Source of the DNA: Pacificimonas aurantium
Lineage (GTDB): Bacteria > Pseudomonadota > Alphaproteobacteria > Sphingomonadales > Sphingomonadaceae
DNA: 64,000 nucleotides
Assembly: GCF_020092905.1 (NCBI RefSeq)
Contig: NZ_JAGSGB010000002.1
Coordinates: 1,178,001 to 1,242,000 of the forward strand
Direction: 5' to 3'
Below the pieces are notes generated by a model. The model was not told where the DNA came from and did not search any database. It saw only the letters and a list, made by a program, of their open reading frames with translations. The position numbers and the translations under genes were made by a program. Positions 23,516 through 33,271 of the stretch are shown here, piece by piece (the stretch's first letter is position 1; each line of letters begins with the position of its first letter).

Positions 23516-24742
23516 TTGTCGCTAATATATCGGAAGATGGACGTGAACGTGGCGCATGAGATTGCCGGAGTTGAACTGGCCGCAGCCGAGGCCGGGTATA
23601 AATACGCGCAGCGGACCGACCTTCTCCTGGCCCGCTTTCCCCAGGGAGCCGAGACTGCCGGCGTACTGACCCGGTCCGCCTGTGCGTCTCCCGAGGTCGA
23701 GCGCTGCCGCCACCTCCTGTCACAGGACTCGTCGGCCGGCGCCTTGGTCGTGTCGGCCGGAAATTCAAACGCCTTCACCGGCGGCAAGGGCGCGGCAGCG
23801 ATGACGACGCTGTCGGACGCGGTGACGACGGCGACCGGAACGACGCGCGGCGTGTTCGTGGCAGCAACCGGGGTCATCGGCGAACCGCTGCCGGCAGAGA
23901 AAGGCGTGGCCGTCCTGGACGAAGCCGTTTCCCGCCTGGGGCGCGAGCAGGACTGGACCGCCGCGGCGCGGACGATCGGCACGACGGACACTTTTCCGAA
24001 GGTGGCCTCTACGCAGGCAGTCGTCGGCGATGAAACTGTCTCGGTGACCGGGATCGCCAAGGGCAGCGGCATGATCGCGCCGGACATGGCGACCATGCTT
24101 GCCTTCCTGTTCACGGACGCGAATGTCGACCGCGCCTTCTTGCAGGAGATGCTGAGCGCCGCCAACGCCAAGAGCTTCAACTGCATTACCGTCGACGGGG
24201 ACACCTCTACGAGCGATACGTGCCTGCTGTTCGCCACGGGGGCGGCCGACGGGCCGAAGCTTATTGGATGGGGCGATCCAGGGGCGGACGCGCTTTACGC
24301 CGCAATCGAACAGGTTTGCACCGACCTCGCCAAGCTGATCGTGCGCGACGGCGAAGGCGCCAGCAAGTTCATCACGCTGCATGTCACGGGCGCCGAGAGC
24401 GACGAGAGCGCCCACCGCATTGCCCTTTCCGTCGCAAACTCGCCGCTCGTCAAAACTGCCATCGCGGGCGAGGACGCGAACTGGGGGCGGGTGGTCATGG
24501 CCGTGGGGAAGGCAGGCGAACCAGCCGATCGCGACCGCCTGTCGATTCGCTTCGGCGGGATCGAGGTCGCCAAGGACGGCGCCCGGGTGGACGGCTATGA
24601 CGAAGCGCCCGTCGCCCGTCACCTGAAAGAGACAGATATCCTGATCGAGGTCGACCTGGGCTTGGGCGACGGCCGCGCGACGGTCTGGACGTGCGATCTC
24701 ACCCATGGATACATCTCGATCAACGCAGACTACCGGAGTTGA
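23516..24742 (+). CDS. argJ: Bifunctional glutamate N-acetyltransferase / amino-acid acetyltransferase ArgJ
   Basis: ArgJ transfers acetyl from N-acetylornithine to glutamate in the cyclic arginine pathway; bifunctional forms also use acetyl-CoA. The precursor self-cleaves before a threonine, here in the motif APDMATML (Thr193 with this start). Other family segments are AFTGGKGAAAMTTL, GVFVAATGVIGEPL and FNCITVDGDTSTSDT. I report the TTG at 23516 because AAGGGGG lies just upstream; the ATG at 23537 (401 residues) has no spaced Shine-Dalgarno. Both starts give an N-terminus shorter than usual. It is divergent from the diguanylate cyclase gene. Confidence 0.93.
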   Translation: MSLIYRKMDVNVAHEIAGVELAAAEAGYKYAQRTDLLLARFPQGAETAGVLTRSACASPEVERCRHLLSQDSSAGALVVSAGNSNAFTGGKGAAAMTTLSDAVTTATGTTRGVFVAATGVIGEPLPAEKGVAVLDEAVSRLGREQDWTAAARTIGTTDTFPKVASTQAVVGDETVSVTGIAKGSGMIAPDMATMLAFLFTDANVDRAFLQEMLSAANAKSFNCITVDGDTSTSDTCLLFATGAADGPKLIGWGDPGADALYAAIEQVCTDLAKLIVRDGEGASKFITLHVTGAESDESAHRIALSVANSPLVKTAIAGEDANWGRVVMAVGKAGEPADRDRLSIRFGGIEVAKDGARVDGYDEAPVARHLKETDILIEVDLGLGDGRATVWTCDLTHGYISINADYRS

Positions 24743-24824
24743 GAGGCCGGGCCGACACCGGTTGCCAAGCCGACGGTGCCCCGCGAAGGAAAGAGCTGAT
24801 GCAAGCCAGCGAGGGGCCCAAAGC

Positions 24825-25727
24825 ATGAGCGACATCGTCCTCCATCACTACCCGCAGTCTCCCTTCGGAGAGATGGTGCGACTAGCTTTGGGACTGAAGC
24901 GCCTGCCCTGGAAATCGGTCGTCGTGCCGAACATCCTGCCGAAACCGGACCTCGAGATCCTGACCGGTGGCTACGCCCGCGTGCCGGTCCTGCAGATTGA
25001 CGCCGACATCTATTGCGACACCGCCGCGATCATGGACGCGCTGGAAGATCACGCGCCCAGCCCCAGCCTCTACCCGCAGCCGCTGGGACTCGCTGGCAGA
25101 GCTTTGGCGCTATGGGCCGGAGGGCCGGTTTTCACCCCCGCTGTCGGCGCCGCGCTCGGACCGGCGAAGGATATGCTGCCGGAGGAGTTCTGGAAGGACC
25201 GCGAGGGCCGTTTCGGAATGAAGAAGGAGCAGTTCCTGCCGATGGTGCCGCACCTGCAGCAGCAGTTCGCAGCGGCGATGACCTTGCTGGAGGAAATCCT
25301 TTCGGACGGCCGAACCTTCATCGGCGGCGAGGCGCCCGGTCATGCCGATCTGGCACTCTATATGCTGGTCTGGTTCCAGGAGATGCGGGGCGGAAAGCCG
25401 GCCGATTACGGTGACCGCGTTGCGCAGTGGGCAAGCAGGATCGCCGCCGGCGGGCATGGCAGTTCCACGGAATGGACCGCCGACAAGGCACTGGACCTCG
25501 CCAAGAAGTCGGAACCGCTACACGACTGCGCAGTGCTGCCGGGCGCAGGCCTCCAGGTCGGTGACAAAGTCTCGGTAGGCCCGGAGGGACCCGATCCCGG
25601 CCGGGTCGTAGGCACGCTTATCGGCCTCGACGACCGCTCCATCACGGTCGAGCGCAGCCACGAGCGGGTCGGGAAGGTGCACGTGCACCTTCCCCGTATC
25701 GGCCAGTCGATCCTGCCGGTGGACTGA
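24825..25727 (+). CDS. GST-family protein with extra C-terminal domain
   Basis: Residues 1-80 form a thioredoxin-like GST N-domain (MSDIVLHHYPQSPFGEMVRL and VPVLQIDADIYCDTAAIMD). Residues about 90-215 form a helical GST C-domain (FIGGEAPGHADLALYML). A further domain of about 80 residues follows (LQVGDKVSVGPEGPDPGRVVG, then ITVERSHERVGKVHVHLPR), which looks like a small beta domain. The ATG at 24825 was chosen for GAGGGG eight bases upstream and alignment to GST starts. The substrate is unknown. It lies 82 bases after argJ and is convergent with trxA. Confidence 0.82.
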   Translation: MSDIVLHHYPQSPFGEMVRLALGLKRLPWKSVVVPNILPKPDLEILTGGYARVPVLQIDADIYCDTAAIMDALEDHAPSPSLYPQPLGLAGRALALWAGGPVFTPAVGAALGPAKDMLPEEFWKDREGRFGMKKEQFLPMVPHLQQQFAAAMTLLEEILSDGRTFIGGEAPGHADLALYMLVWFQEMRGGKPADYGDRVAQWASRIAAGGHGSSTEWTADKALDLAKKSEPLHDCAVLPGAGLQVGDKVSVGPEGPDPGRVVGTLIGLDDRSITVERSHERVGKVHVHLPRIGQSILPVD

Positions 25728-25752
25728 ACCGCCCGGCGGACCGAGACTTCGG

Positions 25753-26073
25753 CTAGGCGATTTCGCCTTCGAGCCAGTCCTTGATTGAGCTTTTCGGCTG
25801 CGCGCCCACCTTCGTCGAGGCAGGCTGGCCATTCTTGAACAGGATCATGGTGGGAATTCCGCGAATGCCGAATTCCGCCGCAAGGTCGGGATGATCGTCC
25901 GTATTCAGCTTGGCGATGCGGACATCCTGCATCTCCTCCGACAACTCCTCGAGCGCCGGAGCGATCTGGCGGCACGGCCCGCACCAGGGTGCCCAGAAGT
26001 CAATGAGGACGGGCTTGTCCGATTCCTTGACCTCGGCGTTGAAATTCTCCGGCGTAATCGCGGTCGTCGCCAT
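25753..26073 (-). CDS. trxA: Thioredoxin
   Basis: Thioredoxin reduces protein disulfides using thioredoxin reductase. The 106-residue product has the active site WCGPC (Cys31 and Cys34), the cis-proline segment GIRGIPTM and the C-terminal helix. The ATG at 26073 (MATTAITPENF) has AAGGAGAG upstream. It ends the divL-tsaE-amgK-murU-addB-addA block, 107 bases after addA, an order seen in other Alphaproteobacteria. Confidence 0.97.
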   Translation of the reverse strand: MATTAITPENFNAEVKESDKPVLIDFWAPWCGPCRQIAPALEELSEEMQDVRIAKLNTDDHPDLAAEFGIRGIPTMILFKNGQPASTKVGAQPKSSIKDWLEGEIA

Positions 26074-26180
26074 GACATACTCTCCTTCCGGGAAAAACGG
26101 CTTGGTCGAAACATGGCGGTGGCAAGGGACCGACACAAGGCCCGCCAGTGCAAGCCTTTCTGTGCCAGGCGCAAGGCTGG

Positions 26181-29100
26181 CTACTCGTTCAACCAGAGAA
26201 GTCTCGGCCCCGCCGTATAGAGGAGTCCGCACTCCACCCGCCTCCCCGGAAAAATCGCTTCCGCCGCGCGCTGGTAGGCGTCCATCTGCGACTTGTGCCG
26301 CTCACGCACGTCAGCAAGCGAGGCTGGAACATTGCGGTCGGTCTTGAAGTCCACCAGCCGCACCCGGTGGGGCTCGACCAGCATGACGTCGACGGTCCCC
26401 GCGATGACCCGGTCCTCCACCACCGCGGTCAGAGGCGCCTCCCTAAGAGCTTCGCCGGAAAACAGCTCAGAGTGCGCAGGGTCGTCGAGGACTGCGAACA
26501 ACTCGCCAAGAAGCGCCTCGCGATCCAAACCGTCCACCTCGGATCGCCCCGCGCGCCGCTCCAGGAAAGCCGCCGCAGCCTGGCGCCTGGACTGGGGCGG
26601 CAAATCGGGAAGCCGCTCGAACAGCTTGTGAAGCACGCGGCCGCGTTCCGCCGCACGTTCAAGTGCGGGGCCCGGAGGCGGCAGACCGTCCTCATCCTCC
26701 CCTTCCGAAGGGGTCAGAGGCCTCGGCGGGGCCGCTTCTTCGGGGGCAGGTGTGCGCGCCCAGTCTGGCAACTCCGGAACGCCGGGCGACCGCGTGTCAT
26801 CCTTTCGCCCCCCGAGCGCGATCTCGCCCTCGCGGTAACGCAGGGCAAGACCGCCCCACCGGGGCGCCTCCACCTCTTCATGCTCCAAGTCGAGAAGCGC
26901 GGCCTGCATCACATGCCACCAGCTGTCACTGCCTTTACCAGCAAGGCCGCCGGCAAAGAGATAATCCTCGGCGCGCGTCATGGCGACATAGAGCAGGCGC
27001 AGGCTTTCCTCGGCATCCTTGCGCTCGCGCTCGGCCTGGAGATCGCCAAGCCTTTCCGGCAGTTCGGCCCGGCGGAGACCGTAAAGGGGAAGGCGAGGTT
27101 CCTCTTCCCCCGCCAGCAGGCCATCGACTCCCCCGCCGCCCTGCCCCGCCGCGGCTTTCGCCGCGTCAGCCATTATGACCACAGGTGCCTGCAGCCCCTT
27201 CGCACCGTGAACCGTCATGATGCGAACCGCCGCCTGCGGAGCGTCCGGATCGCGCTTGACCTCGATATCGTCGGCGACCGCGAGCCAGTCGAGGAAGCCC
27301 TGTAGCGACGGCGCGGCAAGCCGTTCGTAAGCCAGCGCCTGCGATAAGAGCTCTTCCAGAGGATCGCGCGCCTCTTCCCCCAGTCGCCGCAGCAGCTTCG
27401 AACGTCCCTGCAGCGGGCCTGACAGGATCGTTTCGAGGAAGTCGTAGGGCGGGCGATAGTCGGCCATACTCAGCACCTCGCCAAGCCAGGCTCGCGCCTC
27501 TTCCGCATGCGGACCGGACGCATGGCGAAGCGAGAACCACAGACTTTCGGTGGGCCGGTTACGGCGATTGCGCGGGCGCGGCTGCGCGAGATCGTAGAGC
27601 TGCTGCTGGGACCAGCCGAGGAAGGGAGACACCAGCAGCTCCGCCAAGGAAAGGTCGTCCTCCGGCTGCATTGCGAACTTGATCAGCGACAGGCAGTCCT
27701 TGACCGCGAGCGGTGCCGTCAGGCGTAGCCGGTCCGCGCCTGCAACCGGAACGCCGCGCGCATGAAGAGCGGCAACCAGTTCGGGCACCAGATCGCCGCG
27801 CGAGCGAAGGAGGATGAGGATATCCTGCGGTTCGACCGCCCTGCCCCGCGAGGGCAGAAAGCGCCGCTCGTCCAGCCAGCCGCCCACTTCCTCGGCGATC
27901 CGACTGGCCAGCGCGCGTTCCTTGCCGTCGGCATCGTCTTGAGAAAGAGGATTTTCCTCCGTCCCCAGCCGCGGCCACAGCGTGACGGCACCCGCCTGTC
28001 CTTTCCGATGCGGGTCGTGCGGTGGAATGGCAGTTCCCGCCATCCCGAACGCGGCAGCCCCCTTTTGCGCGATCACCCGGTCGACCACGGTGAGAACCGC
28101 CGGCACCGAGCGAAACGACCGGCTGAGCGGCACGGGTTCAAAATGTTGTTCGGCAGCCTCGGCGCGCTCGCGCGCACGGTCTCTGGCGGCGCGGAATTCT
28201 TCCGGATCGGTTCCCTGAAACCCGAAGATCGCCTGTTTGTAGTCGCCCACCGCGAACTGTGTGCGGTGACGCAGTTCTGCCTCCTCCATGTCTTCCGCCC
28301 GGGCTCCCCGTCCGGCGAAAAATTCCTCGGTTAGCGCTTCGACGATACGCCACTGCGCCGCGTTCGTGTCCTGCCCCTCGTCGACCAGCACATGATCGAG
28401 GCGCTGATCCAACTTGTAGAGCACCCACGCTCCGGGCACTTGCGTCAGAAGCCTTGCCGCCTCGGCAATCAGGTCATCGAAATCGGCCGCCCCGCGACGG
28501 GCCTTCGCCTGTTCGTAAAGCGCCGCCATGCGCCGACCGACGCGCAGATGCAGCGACGCCAGCTCGGCGATTTCAAGCCGCCAGACCGTATCGCGAAGCT
28601 GTTCCAGGCAGTCAGCCGCACGGCTCTGCTCCGGTTCCAGCTTGGCGTTCGAGGCGAAGCGTTTAGACTTCCCCGTAAAGCAGGCCGGAAACAGGTCGCG
28701 CAGGCGGCGCGCCTCTTCTTGCCCTTCGGCCGCGAAAAACGCCGTAATCGGTTGCAGCCGGGCCCTGCCTGACTTCGTGTCCCAGCGTTCCAGAGCTTCC
28801 GCATAGCCGCGAAGCGCTTCGTCAAGTCCGCTGGCCTGCATGTCCGCCCGAAGGATTTCATTTACGTCGCCCGCGCGGATGCCCAGAATCCTGCGCAATT
28901 CGGTTTCGATGTCGGCATCGCTGCCAAAGCTCGCGAGCCGGCGCCGTTCCCTGAGGAGCGAGCCGAGAAGATCGGCGGCACGGGCATCACCATGGCGAAC
29001 GGCGAGACGGCCGAGATCGGCGAGAAAGTCGCGATCCTCTCCGCTTGCGGCATCGCTGATCGCCCGCTCGAGCACCTCAGCCTTCAGCTGCGCGCCGGAG

Positions 29101-29555
29101 CGGTCGTCGAGCGTCTGGTATCCCGGCGTCATTTCGGCTTCGATGGGAAAGGCGGCAAGGAGAGAGGAGGCGAATGCGTGCAGCGTCTGCACCTTCAGAC
29201 CACCGCGCGCTTCCAGCGCTGCCGCGAACAGGGTCCGCGCGCGGCGCAAGAGTTCGGCGTCGGGAAGCTCGCCGATCGCATTCAAATCCGCAGCGATTTC
29301 CTCATCGGAGGCTGTGACCCATCGGCCCAGGTCACGGAAGATGCGGCTCTTCATCTCCGCTGCGGCGGCCTTCGTGAAGGTCAGGGCGAGAATGCCCTCC
29401 GGCCGAGCGCCGTTCAGGAGCAGGCGCAGGACTCGCGCCGAAAGAACCTGCGTCTTGCCTGTACCCGCGGACGCCGACACCCAAGCATGTACGGTGGGCT
29501 CTGCCGCGCGTTTCTGCTCCTCGGTAAGTTCGATGAGGCGCCCCCGCTCAGCCAC
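26181..29555 (-). CDS. addA: AddA helicase-nuclease subunit, double-strand break repair
   Basis: AddA, with AddB, resects double-strand breaks to load RecA, replacing RecBCD in Alphaproteobacteria. The UvrD-type helicase begins at Walker A ASAGTGKT (residues 28-35) and continues through LTFTKAAAAEMKSRI, VDEGQDTNAAQW and VHGAKGLQAPVV. The C-terminal RecB-type nuclease has VDFKTDRN near residue 1068. The start is the GTG at 29555, which overlaps the addB stop by eight bases with a GGGAGGG site upstream; this gives 1124 residues. A Met 14 codons earlier would overlap addB by 50 bases. Confidence 0.95.
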   Translation of the reverse strand: MAERGRLIELTEEQKRAAEPTVHAWVSASAGTGKTQVLSARVLRLLLNGARPEGILALTFTKAAAAEMKSRIFRDLGRWVTASDEEIAADLNAIGELPDAELLRRARTLFAAALEARGGLKVQTLHAFASSLLAAFPIEAEMTPGYQTLDDRSGAQLKAEVLERAISDAASGEDRDFLADLGRLAVRHGDARAADLLGSLLRERRRLASFGSDADIETELRRILGIRAGDVNEILRADMQASGLDEALRGYAEALERWDTKSGRARLQPITAFFAAEGQEEARRLRDLFPACFTGKSKRFASNAKLEPEQSRAADCLEQLRDTVWRLEIAELASLHLRVGRRMAALYEQAKARRGAADFDDLIAEAARLLTQVPGAWVLYKLDQRLDHVLVDEGQDTNAAQWRIVEALTEEFFAGRGARAEDMEEAELRHRTQFAVGDYKQAIFGFQGTDPEEFRAARDRARERAEAAEQHFEPVPLSRSFRSVPAVLTVVDRVIAQKGAAAFGMAGTAIPPHDPHRKGQAGAVTLWPRLGTEENPLSQDDADGKERALASRIAEEVGGWLDERRFLPSRGRAVEPQDILILLRSRGDLVPELVAALHARGVPVAGADRLRLTAPLAVKDCLSLIKFAMQPEDDLSLAELLVSPFLGWSQQQLYDLAQPRPRNRRNRPTESLWFSLRHASGPHAEEARAWLGEVLSMADYRPPYDFLETILSGPLQGRSKLLRRLGEEARDPLEELLSQALAYERLAAPSLQGFLDWLAVADDIEVKRDPDAPQAAVRIMTVHGAKGLQAPVVIMADAAKAAAGQGGGGVDGLLAGEEEPRLPLYGLRRAELPERLGDLQAERERKDAEESLRLLYVAMTRAEDYLFAGGLAGKGSDSWWHVMQAALLDLEHEEVEAPRWGGLALRYREGEIALGGRKDDTRSPGVPELPDWARTPAPEEAAPPRPLTPSEGEDEDGLPPPGPALERAAERGRVLHKLFERLPDLPPQSRRQAAAAFLERRAGRSEVDGLDREALLGELFAVLDDPAHSELFSGEALREAPLTAVVEDRVIAGTVDVMLVEPHRVRLVDFKTDRNVPASLADVRERHKSQMDAYQRAAEAIFPGRRVECGLLYTAGPRLLWLNE

Positions 29556-32517
29556 GCGAGTTGCCCTCCCACTCCTGCACGCGGGCAAGCTGTTCATAGT
29601 CCTTATATGGCGCGAATTCCGGACGCAGACGCGCCGTGAAGGGCTCGTCTCCGGTCAGCCAGCGGGCCATGGTCTGCCGGAACCGCGCACGCGCTTCCTC
29701 GAAATAGGCGGGAAGATCGCGCCAGACATTGTCGGCGGCAATTCGCGGATTGGCGCTGGACATGATCTGCCCCTCGGTCTCTCCGCCCGACAGTTTCCAA
29801 TATGCGATTTCGCTAACTTCCCTGGCATCGAGATCGTGGAAGGCGCCGACCTCAGCCATCCATGCAAGAAGCGCCAGCTGGTCCGCATATCCCTCCCTGA
29901 TCCGGCCGGGCGCGGGCGGCTGTCCGGTCTTGTAGTCGGCAACCGCGTAGCTCCCGCCGGTGTCGAAGATGACATCGGCCTTTCCCTTCAGCGTTACACC
30001 GCCGATCTCCATCTCACCGGCGCGTTCGACCGCCGCGATGCGCCAGCCACGGTCTTCATGCTCCTGCATCCTGTCCGCCGCCCAGCCGAGCATACGCTCC
30101 ACCCGCGGCGCCCACAGCGCGAGCAGGAGCGGATGGTCCGAATAACCCTTAAGCGCGGTCGCGATCGCTTCGCTGCGTCTCTGCGGATCGTGAAGGCCGC
30201 CGTCGCTACACAGCTGCTCCAGAAGATCATGAACAATCGTGCCCCGCTCGGCCGGCCCAGCTTCCTCCCCCAGCGCGTCCAGTTTCCTCAGGCCGAGCAG
30301 TTCGCGCGCATAGAACTGGTAGGGGTCGGCGCGGAGCGTCTCGACCTGCGTGACACTGATCTGCCGCGGCCGGGCCTGCATGGGGGGTGACGGCGCGGGC
30401 CGCGCGGCGGCGCAGCGCTCTGCACTGCCATCGAAGCTCGCGGCGAGGGCTGCGATCTCCTCGTCCACAGGCCAGTCATTCCCCAGCAGGGCATCGAGAC
30501 GAAGCCAGAAGCGGGAGGCTACGGTAGGGGCGGTCTCGTCCCGCGCCGCGCGCGTTACCAGGACTTCGGCCGCGCCAAGAGCCTGCTGGAAATCATGCGC
30601 AGAAAGTGCAAGCGCCCGGTCGGTCGGCGGCAGGCCCAGCGCCGTCCGAACCTTTGGCGGCAACCACGGGTCGAATGCATCGGCCGGCGGCCAGACGCCC
30701 TCGTTCAGCCCGCCAAGGATCATTAGGTCGGCGCGCTGGAGGCGCGCCTCAAGCAAACCGTAAATGGCGAGGCGCGGGTGGCGTCCGTAAAGGGGACGAA
30801 CCGCGATCCCGGCAGCGATCGCGTCGACAAGAGTGGGTAGGTCGCTCGCGCCGACGCGCCCGCTCAACTGCTCGGTTCCCAGCCGTTCGAGCTCTTCGAG
30901 AAGGTCGCTGACCGCGCGTCCCGCCTGCCCCTGCCAGAACCGCTCGTCGGACAACGCCTGCACCAAAGCGGAAAGAACCCCGGCGGCCTCTGCCACGTCA
31001 CCCGTTCGCCGACGCTGAAACAGCGCCGCGACGGGGCGGAATATTCCCTCCAGTCCCTTCCACCAGCCGACCAGCTCTTCATAGCACGGATATGTCCGCT
31101 CCAAGGACGTGGTGATACGGTTGCGCACGCCTTGCAGGCCGCGCGCAGGACGCACGCCGCGCAGGAATTGATCCAGGCGCCGTACCTTGCGCAGCCATTC
31201 GGTCCGTTCTTCGCCGCCCGGACCCGCCAGGGGATGTTTGAGGAGAGCCATGAGAGGCACGGGCGCGAAGCCGCTCTGGGCAGCCTCCAGTGCAAGCCGA
31301 AGGAAGGCGCCCGGCGGCGTCAGCGACAATGGCACGCCGGCCGAATCATCGACCTCCACGCCCCACCGCTGCATCTGCACGGCAACGCGGCGAGCAAGCG
31401 CCCGGTCGGGCGTAACGAGCGCGGCCGTCTTACCGGGAGTGTCCAGAGCCCGCCGCATCGCAAGCGCGATTGCCGCTGCCTCTTCTGCCGGGGTGCGGCA
31501 CTCGACACGTGTCAGTCCGCCAGGTGAGCGCAGCTGCGACGCACCCCAGCTTACCGTGCGATCGGGACGGCACAACGCCGCCCCAATGAGGTCCGATCGT
31601 TCCGCCGGACCATCGAGATCGGACTCGGAAGGCCAGATATCGACCTCCCCCCGCGCTGCGTCCATCTCATCGAGAAGCAGCTTGAGCGGGACCTGAGGAT
31701 GCGAATCATGCGGCGCCAGCGCGCGCCAGTCCTCCCGCGCCATATCGAGGTCGAGACCCGGCAGCACTACCGCTCCTGCGGGCAGACGGGCTATCGTTCC
31801 CAGAAGGCGCGCCGCCACAGGGTCCGCATTTGCGATCCCGGCAGCGACAATCGGCGTCTGCGGCGGGGATGCGCGCCATGCCTCGATCGTACGCCCGAGA
31901 AGCGCCTGTCTATGTTCGACCCGGTCGCTGAGTCCGGCCGCGCGGAGCAGATCGGGCCAGCTTGCAACGGCAATATCGAGAAAGCGGGCCGTCGCCTGCC
32001 AATGCGCGGCCATGTCGGCATCGACGGCGCCGGACAGATCCTCAGGCTGCGCGCCGTATAGCTGGATGAGATCGAGCGCGCGTCCCAGCGCTTGGGCATA
32101 GCGCCAGGTCTCGACCTTCGCGCGCGCCTGTCCGGTGCGCTGCTGCCACCGCTCGACAAGCGGCATGAGCCTCATGGTCCGTTCGAGGTCGGAAATCGCC
32201 GGCGGCGTTTCCAGCTCGGCGGCATCGGCCGGAAGTCCCGGCATCAGCTCACCGTCTAGGTCGCCCAGCACTGCCAGCCGCGGGAGCAGCAACGCGCCGC
32301 GACTGTGCCGGACAAACGCATCGCGAACCGCGCGCACGGCGCGGCGATTGGGCAGCAGGATCGTCGTGCGGGCCAATCCGAGCTCGCCCGGCAAGGGCAG
32401 CGCCCTACCCGACATCAGACCGGCCACAAGCCGGTCCGCAAAGGCGCCATGCGGCGGGACCGTAAAGATGCGCGGGCGTCCGCCCGCCGCGCCCGGACCG
32501 CCGGACGCTTCATTCAT
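29548..32517 (-). CDS. addB: AddB subunit, double-strand break repair
   Basis: AddB is the second subunit of the AddAB helicase-nuclease. The 989-residue product is the alphaproteobacterial type: an inactivated helicase-like N-terminal half (ARTTILLPNRRAVRAVRDAF, ALVTPDRALARRV) and a C-terminal nuclease domain with VADYKTGQPP near residue 858. The surrounding segment includes GTIVHDLLEQL and KGKADVIFD. The ATG at 32517 overlaps the murU stop by eight bases, and its own stop overlaps addA. The divL-to-addA genes thus form one coupled run. Confidence 0.94.
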   Translation of the reverse strand: MNEASGGPGAAGGRPRIFTVPPHGAFADRLVAGLMSGRALPLPGELGLARTTILLPNRRAVRAVRDAFVRHSRGALLLPRLAVLGDLDGELMPGLPADAAELETPPAISDLERTMRLMPLVERWQQRTGQARAKVETWRYAQALGRALDLIQLYGAQPEDLSGAVDADMAAHWQATARFLDIAVASWPDLLRAAGLSDRVEHRQALLGRTIEAWRASPPQTPIVAAGIANADPVAARLLGTIARLPAGAVVLPGLDLDMAREDWRALAPHDSHPQVPLKLLLDEMDAARGEVDIWPSESDLDGPAERSDLIGAALCRPDRTVSWGASQLRSPGGLTRVECRTPAEEAAAIALAMRRALDTPGKTAALVTPDRALARRVAVQMQRWGVEVDDSAGVPLSLTPPGAFLRLALEAAQSGFAPVPLMALLKHPLAGPGGEERTEWLRKVRRLDQFLRGVRPARGLQGVRNRITTSLERTYPCYEELVGWWKGLEGIFRPVAALFQRRRTGDVAEAAGVLSALVQALSDERFWQGQAGRAVSDLLEELERLGTEQLSGRVGASDLPTLVDAIAAGIAVRPLYGRHPRLAIYGLLEARLQRADLMILGGLNEGVWPPADAFDPWLPPKVRTALGLPPTDRALALSAHDFQQALGAAEVLVTRAARDETAPTVASRFWLRLDALLGNDWPVDEEIAALAASFDGSAERCAAARPAPSPPMQARPRQISVTQVETLRADPYQFYARELLGLRKLDALGEEAGPAERGTIVHDLLEQLCSDGGLHDPQRRSEAIATALKGYSDHPLLLALWAPRVERMLGWAADRMQEHEDRGWRIAAVERAGEMEIGGVTLKGKADVIFDTGGSYAVADYKTGQPPAPGRIREGYADQLALLAWMAEVGAFHDLDAREVSEIAYWKLSGGETEGQIMSSANPRIAADNVWRDLPAYFEEARARFRQTMARWLTGDEPFTARLRPEFAPYKDYEQLARVQEWEGNSRG

Positions 32518-33271
32518 CGCTGAGAAGTCGTTCCGTCGCCTGTACCGCCTCAGGCGTACCCACATGATACCAGTCGCCCTGATGTGCGAGGCCGAACAGA
32601 CGGCCCTTCTCGAGCAGCCTGTCGAAGATAAGGTTGAAACTGAACTTGCCGTCGGGCGTGTTCTCGAAAACGCTTCGTTTCACGATCTGCGTGCCGGAAT
32701 AAACGAACGGCGCGATCCGCTGACCGCTGCGCCTGGTGATGCGTCCGGCCCGGTCGAGACGAAAGTCGCCGCGGCCTGCATAGCCATGCGCGCGCATCAA
32801 GGGGACGAGGAGAAGGAGCGCGTCCATCTCTTCGGGGTTCCAGCGCTGCGCGAGAAGCGAGATGCTGTCGGTCGGACCGTCGACAAGGATGTTGTCGCTG
32901 TTGGTTACGAGGAAGGGATCGGCATCCAGCAGGTCCAGCGCCTTCTTGGTGCCGCCGCCCGTTTCCAGAAGTTCTGCGCGTTCGTCGGACAGGCGAATCT
33001 CGATGTCGGCTCTTCGCCGTCCGACATGCGCCTCGACCTGGTCAGCCAGATAGTGGGTGTTGATCACCGCGCGCTGCACGCCGGAGCGGGCCAGCGAGTC
33101 GAGGGTGTAGTCGATGAGCGGACGGCCCCGCACCTGGATGAGGGGTTTGGGCCGCGTAGCCGTGAGCGGGCGCATGCGGCGGCCGAGCCCGGCCGATAGG
33201 ATCATGGCGGCCCCGGGGACCTGCGCATCGATTCTCGGTCTCAGGGTCAGGGTTTCCTGCGCTGCCGTCAT
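32510..33271 (-). CDS. murU: N-acetylmuramate-1-phosphate uridylyltransferase (MurU-type)
   Basis: MurU joins MurNAc-1-phosphate to UTP in a cell-wall recycling route that bypasses de novo UDP-MurNAc synthesis and lowers fosfomycin sensitivity. The 253-residue nucleotidyltransferase has the signature ILSAGLGRRMRPLTATRPKP near residues 22-41 and the metal-binding loop LVTNSDNILVDGP. The ATG at 33271 overlaps the amgK stop (ATGA). The AmgK-MurU pairing is the main support for this assignment over other sugar nucleotidyltransferases. Confidence 0.9.
   Translation of the reverse strand: MTAAQETLTLRPRIDAQVPGAAMILSAGLGRRMRPLTATRPKPLIQVRGRPLIDYTLDSLARSGVQRAVINTHYLADQVEAHVGRRRADIEIRLSDERAELLETGGGTKKALDLLDADPFLVTNSDNILVDGPTDSISLLAQRWNPEEMDALLLLVPLMRAHGYAGRGDFRLDRAGRITRRSGQRIAPFVYSGTQIVKRSVFENTPDGKFSFNLIFDRLLEKGRLFGLAHQGDWYHVGTPEAVQATERLLSDE

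Noticed and set aside
28840-30390. 516-codon plus-strand frame spanning addA and addB
   Set aside because: Low-complexity Arg/Ser-rich translation opposite two intact genes; no support as a gene.
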